NCBI GenBank assembly: GCA_024516035.1
Contig: CM044955.1
Span: 42,928,574-42,992,573, forward strand
Direction of reading: 5' to 3'
Source of the DNA: Bactericera cockerelli
Lineage: Eukaryota; Arthropoda; Insecta; Hemiptera; Triozidae
Length of the DNA: 64,000 bases
The notes under the pieces are model-generated. The model searched no databases and had not been told where the DNA came from. It saw nothing but the letters and a program-made list of their open reading frames with translations. Shown here piece by piece: positions 13,401 through 28,400 of this stretch (its first letter is position 1; the number at the start of each line of letters is the position of its first letter). A program made the position numbers and the translations under genes.

Positions 13401-16400
13401 GTTTTCGTGGTCATTGTTCTTGACTGATGGTCCAAGGGCAGACCTGTATCCGAACCTGCATGGTGAGAAGGTTCGGAGAGTAGGAACTTTGTCCTCTAAA
13501 ACGGCACCTAGCCTAATCTCACCCCTAGACCTTAGAAAAGAGTGCTTACAGCCTTCTTCAGATAATCGAAGAGCTACTAGTGGCTACTGGCGGCATTATG
13601 ACACTGAGTTTGACTGAATAGCTTTATGAAAAATAGTTTCCCAGCAAACAGCTGAAAATCCGCTAAGAAGATATGATCCCATGATACTCAAATTACGAAA
13701 CTATGACCTTGATCAATAGACGGCTCGGTTCATAATTCATTGACAGAGAACGGTCGTGAATAGTGCCTCAGGCCATTCCTTTCATTAGGATGAACATTCA
13801 AAATATTCTTTTCTTCTTCTGCTTCTTCTCTGGCAATAAAAGGGTTATTATTGTTATGTTCTTTCTCTCTCATTCTGTTCTCTTTTTTTTTTTGTTCTCC
13901 TTCTTTGTTTAATCGTAATTAGAGATTCCTGTCATGTGAGAGATAGAGATAGAGAACAACTACCACTGTGCTGAGATGTGATTTCTTTCTATATCTATTT
14001 TCTGACTGCTTTTTTTTATATTATTAAAACAGAAAATCCTACCTTACTTACTCAGAAACGTAATTCTGAAGACGATGAAAATGTTGGAACCTTTGTGTTT
14101 TCTATTTTTCTTATTGATTTTCCTCTTGAAATTATTGGAGGAGGTTTCAGTAAAAGTAAGAGCCATCATCTTGTCCTTATTGCTCATGCTTTTTTGTTGT
14201 TGAATATTTAGCAACTGAACTATTTTTTTTCTATAGCTGAAGACTTTTCTTCTGGACATTGATATTACTAAATTTGTACTTGATTTAATAAGACTAATAA
14301 AAAATCGAGTTTCTTTGATTGAAACATTAGGTTGACCAAATACGTTGTAGTTAGATAGTTGCTTGATTTTTACAAGACGGAGAGAGCATTGTGATACCCC
14401 CACCGGAGTTCTTTCATTTGTATCCCCATTACACATGTCTTGAACAGAAACTACAAAATAAATAAGAGAGAGACAGAGAGAAATTTCTGAAACACATTAA
14501 GATTTTTAATTACCACCCAATGACTGTATGTTGAATTAACAATTACTTAAAACCAAAAAACCTCTCCAGTCATGTAGATTACCAACAGAAGGACCAGCAA
14601 CCAGCATACCATTCTGGTCAAATTGTTTCATAGAAGCCCAAATGAACAGGACATGAGTACAATGTGAGCTTTGAAGTCACATTCCTTCACATTATGCAAC
14701 TTGGGGGCAACTTTTTTCAAACCACATTTAGTTCGACGATATTTTTCGGACAAACAAATTTTTCAACGATCTTCGCTACGAAACCTGGATGAGGTATTTT
14801 AAACAGGGTTCATTAGTTCATGGACTCATTCTTCAACAAGGAAACCTTCACGGATCTCGTCTTATAAACTTAAATAGTTATATGTTGTACAATTTGTACA
14901 TAATTATATGTATATCTCCAAGATAGGAACAAGACCAATTGAGTTTTCAATTTGTCCAAATTGAAAAACGACTGAACCATTTGATCACACCTCACTCTCA
15001 ACAGGTTACTATTTACTTACTCTCCGTGTCTCTTTACTTACCAGACTTGACGTTTCTTAACTTGAGTCATCCGGCAGTTTGATGAGTCGACTCCCCTGGT
15101 CACACCCGATTGTTTCCTTCCCCAAGGCTGCAGTGGACACCCTCGCAAGAGGAAAGCGTGCATTAGACTCGCTATCACCCACTGCACAGTCACAACAAGA
15201 CAAAGTCGAATGATAATTAGCCTGTGCAAGGCATGGCATAATGTGTGGTAGCCTAGCTGCCAGCCACATAAACTGTGTGACATTATGATCTGGCCGCCCC
15301 CTGGGGGTCTCATACAAACGATTGAGAATTTTTCCAATATGTGCTTCTCATATTATCTCGCAGGAAAACAGCATTGGTCCTGAAATTCTGAACAACAGGG
15401 AGCTTCTTGTGATTCTGCACATGTATTTATCTCCAAATAATATCTATGCCGTGCACCGTATGTATCGTTTATTTTTTTGCAATTTCCATATTACTTTTCT
15501 GTAATGATTTATTACGTTTGATATACAGGGTGAACCTCGCTATTTAAATTAGACTGAAATCCTCATTATAATGAGTCTTATCCTACAAGCCTTATGTATT
15601 GGAGAGTCAATCGTTATCGAAATATCCAGGGCTCTTTCCAGTTGTAGCATTGTAATAAAGTTCTACAAAGTAGGTACATAATTATTCAATTTCTCAATGA
15701 CAATGACGCACGGTACAATGAACCTAAAACACATGCGTCCAAATCCTAATATTGGTTATTCAAATTAAATTGGAATAATTTGAATAAATCAGGAAGTTCA
15801 ATAATTCATCTGTACGGTACCGTATAGTTTGTCAAGTTGAGTTCAACAACCAATTTCACATAAAGTGCCTACACCAAGTGTATGTGTATGTATACCAGCT
15901 TCCAGATCTGTATGCGCATGCTCAATTGGTCACGGCCGTATAGCATCCTCCTCGCAAATGTCCAATAACTTTCATTGAGTACTAGACAAGAGCGCAGGTG
16001 AAATTGTGTTTTTTTCTTCCATTTGAGGAGGTATTTGGAGAAGGTAATATGGCGAGATTGCCTTTTTGGCAGATTACATTTTTGAATTCCATGTTTTTTA
16101 CTATTAGACGCTTTTTGTTTCATGTGGTGGGGGGAGTGGTTCCGATGATATCCGAGATTGTTGACCAATGAAATTTACTTTCGAGATTGTCCTTTTTCCA
16201 GAGATCAGCATTAATACGTGGTTATTATATTTAGACAAATTTTTTAGTAGGATCTAAAATTCTAGATGTAGAAAAAAACAGTATTTACCATTTAAAACAA
16301 ATTTGAAGAAAATCAGTTAAGCTGTTTTGGAGATACAAGTGATGTTATATAAAACCTCAAATTGCCAAGAGTAACAATGTGAACAGTCCGAGGAAGTATT

Positions 16401-19400
16401 GTGTCCACGATTGGCAGTGTATTTTTTTCTTCTTTTATTTGTTATATAAAGACATTGTAAGAAGTGTGATTTTCATTTTACAATTAAAAAATCATATATA
16501 TCTGTGAAAAAAGTAATACTTCTTTATTTTTTTTCAGTTCTCTGGAAAAAGGACAATCTTTGATGCTTAGATTTCCCTTTTTCTGCGGAATCTAAGCCTT
16601 CATGCCGAAATTGATCTTTCAATCGATATAAAAGAACATTTTTCATCATAGTTTACTATTTCAATTACCTGAGATATTTCTTTAACATTTTATGAGTCTT
16701 TGAAAACTTAAAATCGCGTTATCTCAAAATGAACTTTTGCATAGTGCCCTTCTTCCAAGACCTCCTCATTGCATTAAAGTTAATTTGTATGAAAATGGAA
16801 TATCATAAAATAAAGATTTTATTGGAGGACGAGAACTGAACAATTTTTACAAAATATATGAACGAGAAATAATAGAAACTGAACTTGGCAATGATGATCT
16901 TAGTATTAACAATTATGATTATTTCTCTCGGACCAGTGTCGTGGCTATCAAATGAGAAAGATAAGGCACAGCGGATTTTGTACTGTCATTCAAAATTCTT
17001 ACCTAGATTTACGCAACGCGTTGCGTTGCAACGGTTTAGCCATGTTTCGTTTTTACAATAAGAATCTGATCCCATCCAATGAATGGATTTTTCATTTATT
17101 TGAGTATATGACCAAATAATAATAGTACTTTTAAGGCCCGCAATCTGCAATAATGAACGCTGCTGTGGTGGACATGATACCAAATTATTTGATTTCAGTT
17201 ATATGATTAGCTGTTTACCATGGTGATAACAACAGTATACTGTAACGGTCTCCGCTTTAGTGTTGTTCATTACTTCGGACCCAAGGGTCAAGTGGTGGAA
17301 GATGTTCTAACCTCTCCTTGTGGTCGGCTTCCACTAAATAGTCCACTATTACCTATCCTCGCCACTGGTACACGTTCATAATATAAATGCAAAAATGAGT
17401 ACAAAGTACATAAAAGTGGAAGTTATAAATGAAAAAAAGTTGTTAATTTATGAATCAGATTCTCCGAGTGTGTTGCATGCGTGTGTAGATGTGTAGCCCA
17501 GGCAGAAACCCCGGGTCCCGGGCCAGTCCTCATGCAATTTAATCCCAAACCTCTCCGAGACGAAGCAGGAAAAGGAGAAGATTGTCTTTTACATTGTAAG
17601 AGGCGATACATGAATTTGAAATTTTAGATCATTGGCGTAAAATCCGTTTTCAACCTAAATTATGTCAAGGATGGAGCTTGTAATCCGTAGTGAAGGATCC
17701 GTAGTGAAGGATCCGTTGGTTCGTGAGTAAGGTCCACGATCAATACCCTCTCCTTTGATGAGCTGACGAAAATTTGATAATAGCATAATAGTGTCGGATT
17801 GTGTTAGGTATTTACTTAAAAAATAATACTAGAGTAGATTTTAGATGTGTACGTTGGTAGGTAGAGGTTGATACTTAAAGATGTGGCTTTTATTCCCGAC
17901 CGTATTTTAAATTGTAACTTCATCTGCCCAGAGTAGCATACTTGGTCAAGCCATAAGCACACACACTGTGTAAGATTCAAATTTTCCTACCAGTTTTCAG
18001 GAATGCAAGAGTAAGTAGTTCATTATTTGGACTGTCAGCTCAAGACAGGAAGTCCTATCACGTCCAAAGGTACCTCAACCTCCTCCCATGTGCTAGGTCA
18101 CGCCCCTTACATATTGCAAGAATATAATTCACCACACAAAAACACATTCATCTTCAATGTCTGGGAACAGCCGCCATTTTAATGTGTGTATGTGTATGTT
18201 GCATGTAAATATTTATTGTAGTTTAATTTAATTACCTAATTAGGGAAGGAAGTCCATAAAAACAAGATCCATTGAGTTTAAGAATACAAGCAGGTGGAAT
18301 ACCTGTGACATTTGAAAGACTTGGTACGGGAGATCTTGTTAGGTAGAAGAATTTTAATACATACCTTAACATAAAATGGTAAAAGCGGACGGTCGTCCAA
18401 TGATATTCGTTTGAATTTCCCAACATGGGTTATTTTTAGTTTTTTAGTTGAATATAAAAATATACACTTGGTCCGTAAATCCAACAAGAAGGGAAGCCTT
18501 GTTCTGCTAAGGAATTAGTCGTTTCAAGTTCAAGTATGGCGCAGTTGAACCCACAACCATCGAGTTCAAAAGCAATGGGTCTAACATTTTGCTGATCTCA
18601 GCTTTAAAAGCTTTGTTGTCAAGGTTTTTGACATGTGAAAATAATCCGGAAGAATGCCGATCGGTTAAAAGAAGACACCTGAGGACCGAGAGTCTATAGG
18701 AAGCTCTCCAAACTAGATAGTGGATGCCGCTAAAAGTTCAAGAGGAGAGCTGGTGTGAGCCCGTCATCTTACGAAGAATATTTATTAGGTATTAATCTGA
18801 TATAGGAGGTCACCATGGGATGTTTATTTTCGGCTAAACCTTTAACTCCATATAAATAGTAACTTAAGTTCAGGAATAGAGTTCAAAGTACTCGTAGTAC
18901 ATAAAGTTTTATACATCATGTCTGGTACTTCCATGACTAACATACCAGTGCAGATTCGAGCTTACAACCTTTCTTACCAAGTTTCTACCTCCCAACTTTC
19001 ATTTTAGGAAAAATATACATTCATGACAGATAAGTAACATTTTACCAAGAAATGAATAAATTCAATACTTATATTATTATTATCTTTATTTGGAAGGGAC
19101 TAATAATTAAACTTAACCTCAGCCAGCGTCAATGGCACGCTAAATACACCAGTTCTCATTCAGTCGCTGAAGTTAAGTTAAGCAACGTACAGCGTGGAAA
19201 TAAGAAGGTGGGCTTCTTTATTTACGAGCAAGAACACAACTCGTGTTGATTTTGTTAAAAAGCAACGTGCACTGGTAGTCAATTTGTTAACGCGCTTGTC
19301 TGGTAATCCAGATAGCGTAGGGATCCGTTGGTTCGAATCCCACCCAGTGCATGAATTTTTCTCATTAATTTGAGTTTGTGATTACATAAGAATAAGTCTC

Positions 19401-22400
19401 TGAGAGTTAGGTGGTGGAAAATATACTTCGACCATTAACCTCGCCTGTTGGTTACATTCCACTTAAGAGTGTTATTATTATTATTATTATTATTACTGCG
19501 AGGCTAGGACCTGGATGGGTGACCATTCAAATTCGAACCCTGGGGATGCTGGCTATTCCCGGCCCCACTCAGGCTGTGTGAGGTTAATTGGGGTGGCTGG
19601 TTCGTGAGTTTCCAGCGAATACCCCGTCGTGATATGACCACACAGTTGAAAGTCCAAAAAAAACTCAACCTCACGAAGTGGGCACTGGAGGAGTCACAGG
19701 GCTCTCCGTCAGGAAAGCCACCGCTCACTTTGGTCTGTGGATTCGCTCTTTTCTCCCATTCATAAATTTCCTAATGGATTACTGAAGTCCCCTGGTCTAC
19801 ACGCTACGTTCTTCGACTGGAAATTAATCTCGTAAATTTTAATTTTTTGACAAAATTAACACGAGTTGTGTTCTTGCTCGTAAATAAAGCCCACCTTCTT
19901 ATTTCCACCAGCCTCGAGAGTGCGAGGTGTTACCTGGGGTTTGGAGCTGGGCTTCTCTCACACGCCAGGACAGACAGATCTTGTGCCAGTATTCTATCGA
20001 TTCTATTGAATGATACCAGAAGAAATGACTTTCTATATGTATTTTGAATATTTTCGAACGATATTTTAATTTAATTCTTCCGAATATCAGTGGGCAGCAA
20101 ACATTTAAATTCTCGACTTTACCGGTTACGAATGTAGCAGTAGCTTGGAGTTTTAATTTATTTGGTGCACCTATGAAGTGTGAGTTATAGTGCTTTATAT
20201 CACAAGTGGTAGTTCATTTACATCAACAGTTGAAGCGGTAGCACCCAGTAGAGTTGGATGATTTGTAAGGTGACATACATATTGTAGTGCGTCAAAAATA
20301 TGCTTTGACTAAATTAGTTGATAATTTGAATAATTTAGTTGATTCAAACGCATGAATAGATCCAATGATTTACTCGAATAATATATGTACATTGTACCTA
20401 GTTATTTTTAATTCAGTCTTTTTATACTTTCTAGTATGGCTCGAATGTGACCATCCCATCTTTTTGGGTTCGTGTCTATAACTTGCTTCACTTGTAGAAT
20501 AGACAATGTATATTCCTCAATATTGTGTCATCTTATAAAACTCATTTCGCTGTTAGCAGAGATAAGTAAACCATCTCTATTTCAAACCAATACTTTTAAA
20601 CTATGGTAGGCACAGCTATTTTATCCTTCCCAACACTGACTACTGAAAAGAAGAAGGTACTCTAAGATCTTGGATAGGATGTCTCAAACTAAAAATAAAG
20701 CTTATCTTTCCGAAGTTAATTTATTCTGATAATGCCAAAAGAGACAGATAGCGTCGATAGTGCGGAGATACATTCCCAATACTTGGGCTTTCATATCGTA
20801 GGCCTCACTGGAATTCCTGCGATGGTTTCGTCACAAGCTCTTAAGAAAAAGTTTTTGGTGGCCTCCTGCATTAGCGTCTACAACTTATGACTAAAACTGA
20901 AAGATTTATTTCGTCTTAGAGAGAGTTATAAATCATTCTAACGGGTAACCAAATTCTAAAATAAAACCCAAAGAGAATCATTTTTGTGAGAGATAAATTA
21001 TAGCAAGAAGAACTTGTACGAATGCTGCAAACGCGAAGTGTGCAGCTATATAGTTTACATAAATTATATATTATGACTAGGACACTTGATGTTCGCCGTG
21101 AAGATTCTCAGAGCACCCTGAGTCCTGTGCTCTACTAGAACTTGGACTTGATAAATCTTACAGCTCATTTATAAAACATTCTCACTCACCCAAAACTTAG
21201 GGGAGAAAACTATTAGGTTATTAAAATTTAGTCCGGTAGTCAAATTTGTACCCATAAAAAATAATCCGGCAACCTCTATATGTAGGTATATTATCAATAA
21301 GAGTTTATATTGTATTACTCCAAATTTACTTACAAGTTTGTTAATCCTCTCCAAAAACAGCTTCTTTCGCAGAGTGAAACATCACAATGTTCCTCTGTTG
21401 GTCATAGTGGGACTTAGGCCAAAAAGTACAGAAGTGTCCTTCTCCTGGTTATCGTGTCACAGTGCAGTTAATACCCGGGTGCCCTCACAGAAGGGTGTAC
21501 GGAGACCCCCCTTCGTGACACCAGAGGCTCATTGCAAGCAACGTGTAGGAATTCCTCTCGATGCCTACCAGAGGTATATTTGTTTTGTGACTACGAGTAT
21601 CTCTCGGAATGATGTATCCTCAGTTGAAGATGGATGACTTCCTAGCAGCTAAGAAGATAAGGATCTCTGAATAGTAAATCTTATAGGGTGGCGCCATGAC
21701 ACTCGCTGCAAAATATGATTGTGTTAGGAGGAATCATAATCGAGCTACATTTTATTGAAGCATGCAACTTCTTACTTATGTATGCTACTCTAACTTTGTA
21801 ACCTTGTGCGGCGTATTTTTCATCTGGATAGTTTCTGCTGAGATTGTACTACTTTGTATACCTGTATGTATACCTGGAATGTAGAAAATTGTTTGTAACG
21901 GGTAGGTATGTTTGTCTTAAATATACCCAATTCTGAAATGATGATAGTGGTGATCGCTGTTTAGTAAGCCTCTTGAATAGAGTGTTTGAGAAGAGCCGTG
22001 CTACTGGGAGGCACAACCTCATACACTCCTAATTCTAACGTAGTTTGTTCACGATTTTTAGATTTATGTAATATTAATTAGGGTTAGGTACTTACAACAT
22101 ATTGTATTTACATTACATCACTAGAGAAAAGTTGGAGATCAGTGTTATTAGGATATAGAAGCTGTAAATTTTGTGGTGGACGATGGGATAATAAAAAATA
22201 AACAGGTGAAAATAAACCTCCGCAAACCATAAAAAATATGACATCGAACTTCGGTAACGCGAGACCTGTCTGCTTGTTGAAACCAAATCTTTATTGGACG
22301 ATTTATTAAAGAGAGAGTGCTAAGTCCTAACCATAGTGATCTTATCTCCATCAAAAATGTCGAGGAGCTATAGACGAAACGGAAATTGATAGATTAAATC

Positions 22401-25400
22401 ATATGTTATGGCAATAAAGGTATATTAATACATACATAACTGCTTATTTCTACCGTTATTTTGTTGTTTCTTAAAAAGGGGGCGACATACCTGTGGCCCT
22501 GTCAAGGAAGTAAGAGAAAACAGCAGACTGCAATATGTTCAAAGACTTCTTACCGGTCCTCGCCAAAGTTTCCCAACATCTACTTTGTAACTTTTGTAAT
22601 TCGATACACTTGGTGGCTCTCACCAGTCTGAGATCAAACCTAATGACACTAACATTCCTCTCACAAAATTTTCACCAAAACTTTCCAAGTGATCACACAT
22701 TGTTCAGGAAGAATGAAAACAATTCACAACTCATTACTAATCTTTTCATCCATCTTGTAGACAGTGTAGATACCCAATATTTACTCTTTTTTGGTGTCTC
22801 AGAAACTGGACACATCTCAACACAAGCCAAGTCTGATATTTGATCTGTCGAGAGTTTTATCTTGTAAAACATGCAGATCTCATAACACTTGAGTGTGCAA
22901 TTTTGTTCGTGTGTATTTCTTTTATGAAGTGATCTACCAAGATACCTACAGGTACCACAAAGACTTGTTGACAATGAAAACACGTGACTTCACTGATGGC
23001 TGCATCCCTCCGTCCTCATAAATTTTAGTCTATTACTTTCCTTGGTCAATAAAGTAATAAAATTAACTAACTTTACTTTATGTATTTTTACTATCGAAGT
23101 AAGAAGATTTAGATGGGATTATTGCTCGTTAGTTTGACAATTCCTTAATTAAATAGATATACAGGGTCTTCATAAAGTCTCACCCAGGCCTAGGTTTCTC
23201 GAAAACGACTCAGAATATCAAAAAACGCAAAAACCCGTATTCTTTTATATTTAGAGGGATTGATTTTCAGCCAATTTTTTTTGCCTACACGGCCCCAGTC
23301 AGGCTGGGCATGGACCAACTTTAAAATCTTAAATAGAATGGTATGTCTTGTGGCATATTTTTTTAAAGGTCTTATTAAAACAAGTTCATTACAATAAATT
23401 TCAGTGTGCTACAACTTACCGTTCTCGAGATACAGGGTCGGACGTCCTGCGTAATATCCATATATTTTGACCTATAACTCGTTAACCGTAAATTATGGAG
23501 AAAATTTTTCTTGTTAATAATAACTCCTTATGACAAGACCTTTCGAACAAGTTATAACTCGACATACTCTGTTGATGTTAGTTTCTGGTCGGTTTCGTCA
23601 GCCAGCCGGACGAACAGTCGAAAAAAATTTAACGAAAAAACAAATCAAATTTTAACTTGTTCGAAAGTTCTTGCCATAAGGAGTTATTATTAACAAGAAA
23701 TTTTTTCTCCATAATTTACGGTTAACGAGTTATAGGTCAAAATATATGGATATTACGCAGGACGTCCGACCCTGTATCTCGAGAACGGTAAGTCGTAGCA
23801 CACTGAAATTTATTGTAATGAACTTGTTTTAATAAGACCTTTAAAAAAATATGCCACAAGACATACCATTCTATTTAAGATTTTAAAGTTGGTCCATGCC
23901 CAGCCTGACTGGGGCCGTGTAGGCAAAAAAAATTTGGCTGAAAATCAATCCCTCTAAATATAAAGGAATACGGGTTTTTGCGTTTTTTGATATTCTGAGT
24001 CGTTTTCGAGAAACCTAGTCCTGGGTGAGACTTTATGAAGACCCTGTATTTATTTTTTTAACCAAGCGCATGTTTTCTATGTTGCAGGTAACCCACCTCT
24101 GTCCGGTACTGGGATTGTGAGAATCCTGGTGCAAGACGTGAACGATCATAGTCCTGAGTTTGAGCGACAATCTTACTCTGCGTCCGTGAGTGAAAACTTA
24201 CCTTCTGGGACCCCTGTCATCCTGCTGAATGCTAGTGACAAAGACGAAGGCCTCAATGCTAAGATAAGGTAAGATTGAACGTGCTTCACTCAGACAATTC
24301 TCATTTTCAATTTGAATTCCAAGTTTTATAAATTTTACATCCTCACCAATATTGACAGTCGCCATTTTTCTATTCATAAAATTAATATTGCTATCATTTT
24401 CATTACTGCAACATGTCTCTTATGGGCGAAGTGATGACACAGTTCTTCAGAACAAGATATTCATATTTATACACCTACTCTAGTCATAATTTATCATCAT
24501 GTCTAATACTTGTATTTTATTTAACATTTCAGGTACAGTCTGCTCGGTGATAATATTGACCGTTTCCACGTTGACTCGGACACTGGACTAGTGACAACAG
24601 CCATAATGCTAGATCGTGAAGATACCGCAGTCTACTATCTGACTCTGGTAGCACAGGACTGTTCGGTCACAGACCCAAGAGCTACAGCAGTCAACCTAAC
24701 TATTACTGTCGAAGATGAAAATGACTGTACTCCCAAGTTTTCCGCAAATCAGCTGACAGTTCACATTCCCGACAGAATCCAGCCTGGCCAGTTTGTCTAC
24801 GGTGCCAAAGCATATGACGAAGATAGTGGGGACAACAGCTTCCTATCTTACTCTCTCAGTGGCGAAGATGCTAAGAAGTTCGTCATCAATCGAAGCACTG
24901 GTGTTGTGAAAACCACTGAGGAGTTGAGGCTGCGTGATCATGGAAGCGACGATACATTCTATGAGCTGCACATCAAAGTGTCAGATAATGGAAATGCGCC
25001 TCGGTCTTCCAGTGCGAAGCTTATCGTAAAACTATGGCCTGCACATCTGTTCCCTGTTATTACATCACCCAAAACAACTCAATTCACAGCGGCAGAAGAC
25101 ACTCCAGCCGGCACAATCATCACCAAGGTGGTTGCTAGCTCACCCAAGCCAGGTGTAATAGGAGGCATCAGATATTCCATAGCGGGTGGTAACGTAGGAG
25201 ACGCTCTCAAGATGGATCTGAACACAGGAGAAGTGTCGATATCTGGTGTAGGTCTTGACTATGAAACATTTACTCAATATGAAGTGTGGGTAGAAGCTAG
25301 AGACTCGGATACCCCATCCCTACGCAGTGTATTGCAGCTCATTATTAATGTAACGGATGCCAATGACAATGCTCCAATACTCGAAGAATCTCAATACTAC

Positions 25401-28400
25401 CCCAGTGTTCTTGAAGAAGAATATCCCCCCGTGAAAGTGATTACTGTCAGGGCGCTAGATAAGGACTCTGGTATTAATGGGAAAGTATCATACAGATTGA
25501 GCGATGATGGAAATGGTGCTTTTTCGATTGATGACAGCACAGGAGAGATATTTACCAATAGTAAACTGGATAGAGAAGATATTAGCTCTTATCATCTGAT
25601 TGTACAAGCGGTGGACGAAGGAGTTCCCCAGATGACTGGTACAGCCACTATATCTGTAACTGTATTAGATAAGAATGACAATCCCCCACGCTTCACAAGA
25701 CTCTTCAGTGTCAATGTGACAGAGAATGCAGAACCTGGTTCATTTGTTATCCGGGTAACCAGCTCGGATCTAGATATAGGAGAAAATGCAAATGCAACGT
25801 ACAGTTTTACAGAAAATCCTGGAAATAAGTTTGCTATTGATGCCCTGACAGGAAATGTCACCGTCATTGCTCCTCTGGATCGTGAAGTGTTGGATGAATA
25901 TGTACTGAAAGTAGCGGCAGTCGATGGATCCTGGCGTGCTGAACCCTCTGACCATCACAATACAAGACCAGAATGACAATATACCTGAGTTTGAGAAACA
26001 AACCTATGTATTCAACTTCCCTGAACTGCTGAAAAACTCAATGTTTGTCGGTCAAGTCATTGCTACTGATCGCGACAAACAAGGACCTAATTCGATTATC
26101 TCTTACTCTCTTAAATATCCGTCAGATATCTTCAGTATTGATCCGGCTAGTGGAGAATTGTACTCTAAGCGAGGACTCAAGTTCAAACATTCTGCATTGG
26201 AAACTTCTCCTGAGAACCAGTATGTATTGACCGTGGTAGCTAGTGACAATGGCAGACCCCCACTGTCAGCAGAATGTCAAGTAACCGTGAATATCATAGG
26301 AACCAACACGAGCCCTCCCAAGTTTGAAGCACGCGAGTATTTCTCTCCCGTTCCTGATAAAGCAACGGTCGGGCACCAGATCATCAAGGTTACGGCTAAA
26401 GATTCAGTAGACTTTGGAGTGAACGCAGAGATAGAGTACTTTAAAGTGGGAGGTAATGGTAGTGCCATGTTTAACATTAACAAGAACACAGGGTGGATCA
26501 CACTAGCAAAAGCTATGGAGAACAAAAAGCTTCTAAATCAATTCACGCTGCAAGTCAAAGCTGTAGATCTTGGGTTCCTCCTCAGTATGATCAAGTACAA
26601 GTGACTTTGGTATTAACTGGTGAAAACCGCTATAGTCCTATATTTCCTGCTCTTAGCTACCAAGTTATTGTTCCTGAGAATGAACCTATTAATTCAACTA
26701 TCCTCACTGTGTCTGCTCAAGATAGTGATGAGGGACCGAACGGTATGGTGCGATATTCTCTTTCTAACAACCAACACTTCAAGATTAACCCTATTCACTG
26801 GGGCCATTACAATAGTGGCACCGCTGGACTATGATTCCATACAGGAGAATCACCTGAATGTAACAGCCACGGACATGGGGTTTCAGCCACGTCGCACGAC
26901 CGCCATGCTTACCGTATTACTCACAGATATCAATGATAACCCGCCTAAATTTGATCTTCCCTTGTACGAAGCTTACCTGGCTGAGAACTCTCCTCCCAAG
27001 ACTTTAGTATTCAACATCAAAGCTACTGACATAGACTCGGCTAAGAATGCTATTATTCATTACTCAATAGTTGGTGGTTTTGGCAAAGAATACTTCACAA
27101 TCGATTTAAAAACGGGAAATATTTATTCGAAAGTAAAATTCGACTTTGAAGAGAAAAATCTCTACATGTTGAAATACTGGCCGTGAACCCTGAGTCTCCG
27201 ATGTACGGATCCACCAAGGTGATGGTCCACATCACAGGGTCAATGAGTACTACCCCAAGTTCATTCAACCTGTCTTTCATTTCGACGTTTTGGAGTCCAC
27301 CGATATTGGAACCAGTGTGGGCAACATCCAGGCCACAGATCAGGACGGTGGTGACGATGGCAAGGTCTACTACTTGTTTGTCATGTCTAGCAACGATAAA
27401 GGCTTTGCCATCGGCTATGAAACAGGAGAGATCACAGTCTCAAGGAGATTGGATCGAGAGACTCAGAACAGAGTTATTCTGACTGTCATGGCTAAGAACT
27501 ATGGTGGCATCAAAGGAAACGACACGGATGAAGCCCAAGTGATTATTTCTATCCAGGATGGCAACGACCCACCAGAATTCCTGGAGCAAAGTTACAGCGC
27601 CGAAGTGTCTGAAGGTGTTGCTGTGGGAACCAAAGTACTAACTGTGAAAGCAATTGACAAAGACGTGAAGACTCAGAATAATCAATTCAGCTATTCCATT
27701 ATAAACGGAAACAACAACAACTCCTTCAAGATCGATTCGCAAACGGGAGACATCGAAACCGCCGCTCCTTTAGATCGAGAAAGCATTGCTTCATACACGT
27801 TGACTATCGGCGCTATTGACACTGGCACTCCTCCTGAGACAGGCACTACAAGTGTGAAGATTACAGTAGGAGACATCAATGACCATGGCCCTGTGCTGGT
27901 GGACGCTAACTTCCACGCCCACATCATGGAGAATGAACCTCCCCACACGAGTGTGATGACGCTGGCAGCCACTGACCCAGATCTGCCGCCTAATGGAGGA
28001 CCCTTCACATTTGAGCTGGTGGGAGGGAAACACCGAGACCTGTTCACTCTGGAATCTCACAGTGGTGTCATCAGGACTTCAGCTATGATAGACAGAGAGA
28101 GCACGCCTCAACTTGAGATATGGTAAGTATTTGCTTCTTATTTTTAAATTTCAATTTTTAATAAATCAATCTCCTACATAATTACAATTACTCTCAAGAT
28201 AATGGCCACTACTAAGCCAAAAAAATACCTGTTCTAGCTATGGAACTTTTCATTGGAAAATTGGAATACAGTCATCCCAACCATTTAACAAATTGGTATG
28301 TGAAATAAACATGATAATAATGTACGCCTAACTTATTCCCACTCTCTCTCTCTCTCTCCTCAGGTTTCAGTTGAGGACTCTGGTATGCCCAAGCTGCGTT

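Larger units (their letters stand above)
5011..24087 (+). other. ft: 19-kb fat intron filled with repeats
   Basis: No host exon recognised. Contents that can be supported: small hairpins at 7310-7338 and 8973-9007, a dispersed repeat at 11757-11872 (second copy 48729-48841), a tRNA-like SINE and a split 5S-like SINE at 19119-19740 flanked by a short inverted repeat, and a foldback element at 23162-24046. Open frames of 60-130 codons here show no domain and no cadherin signature. Confidence 0.75.

Noticed and set aside
14044..14436. 130-codon minus-strand frame in the large intron
   Set aside because: Lys/Asn-rich, no domain, in AT-rich intron; likely chance.
15038..15337. Cys/His-containing 99-codon minus-strand frame
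   Set aside because: No recognisable motif spacing, no splice support.
27691..28047. Antisense 118-codon frame in the cadherin exon
   Set aside because: Shadow of conserved sense coding sequence; no domain.
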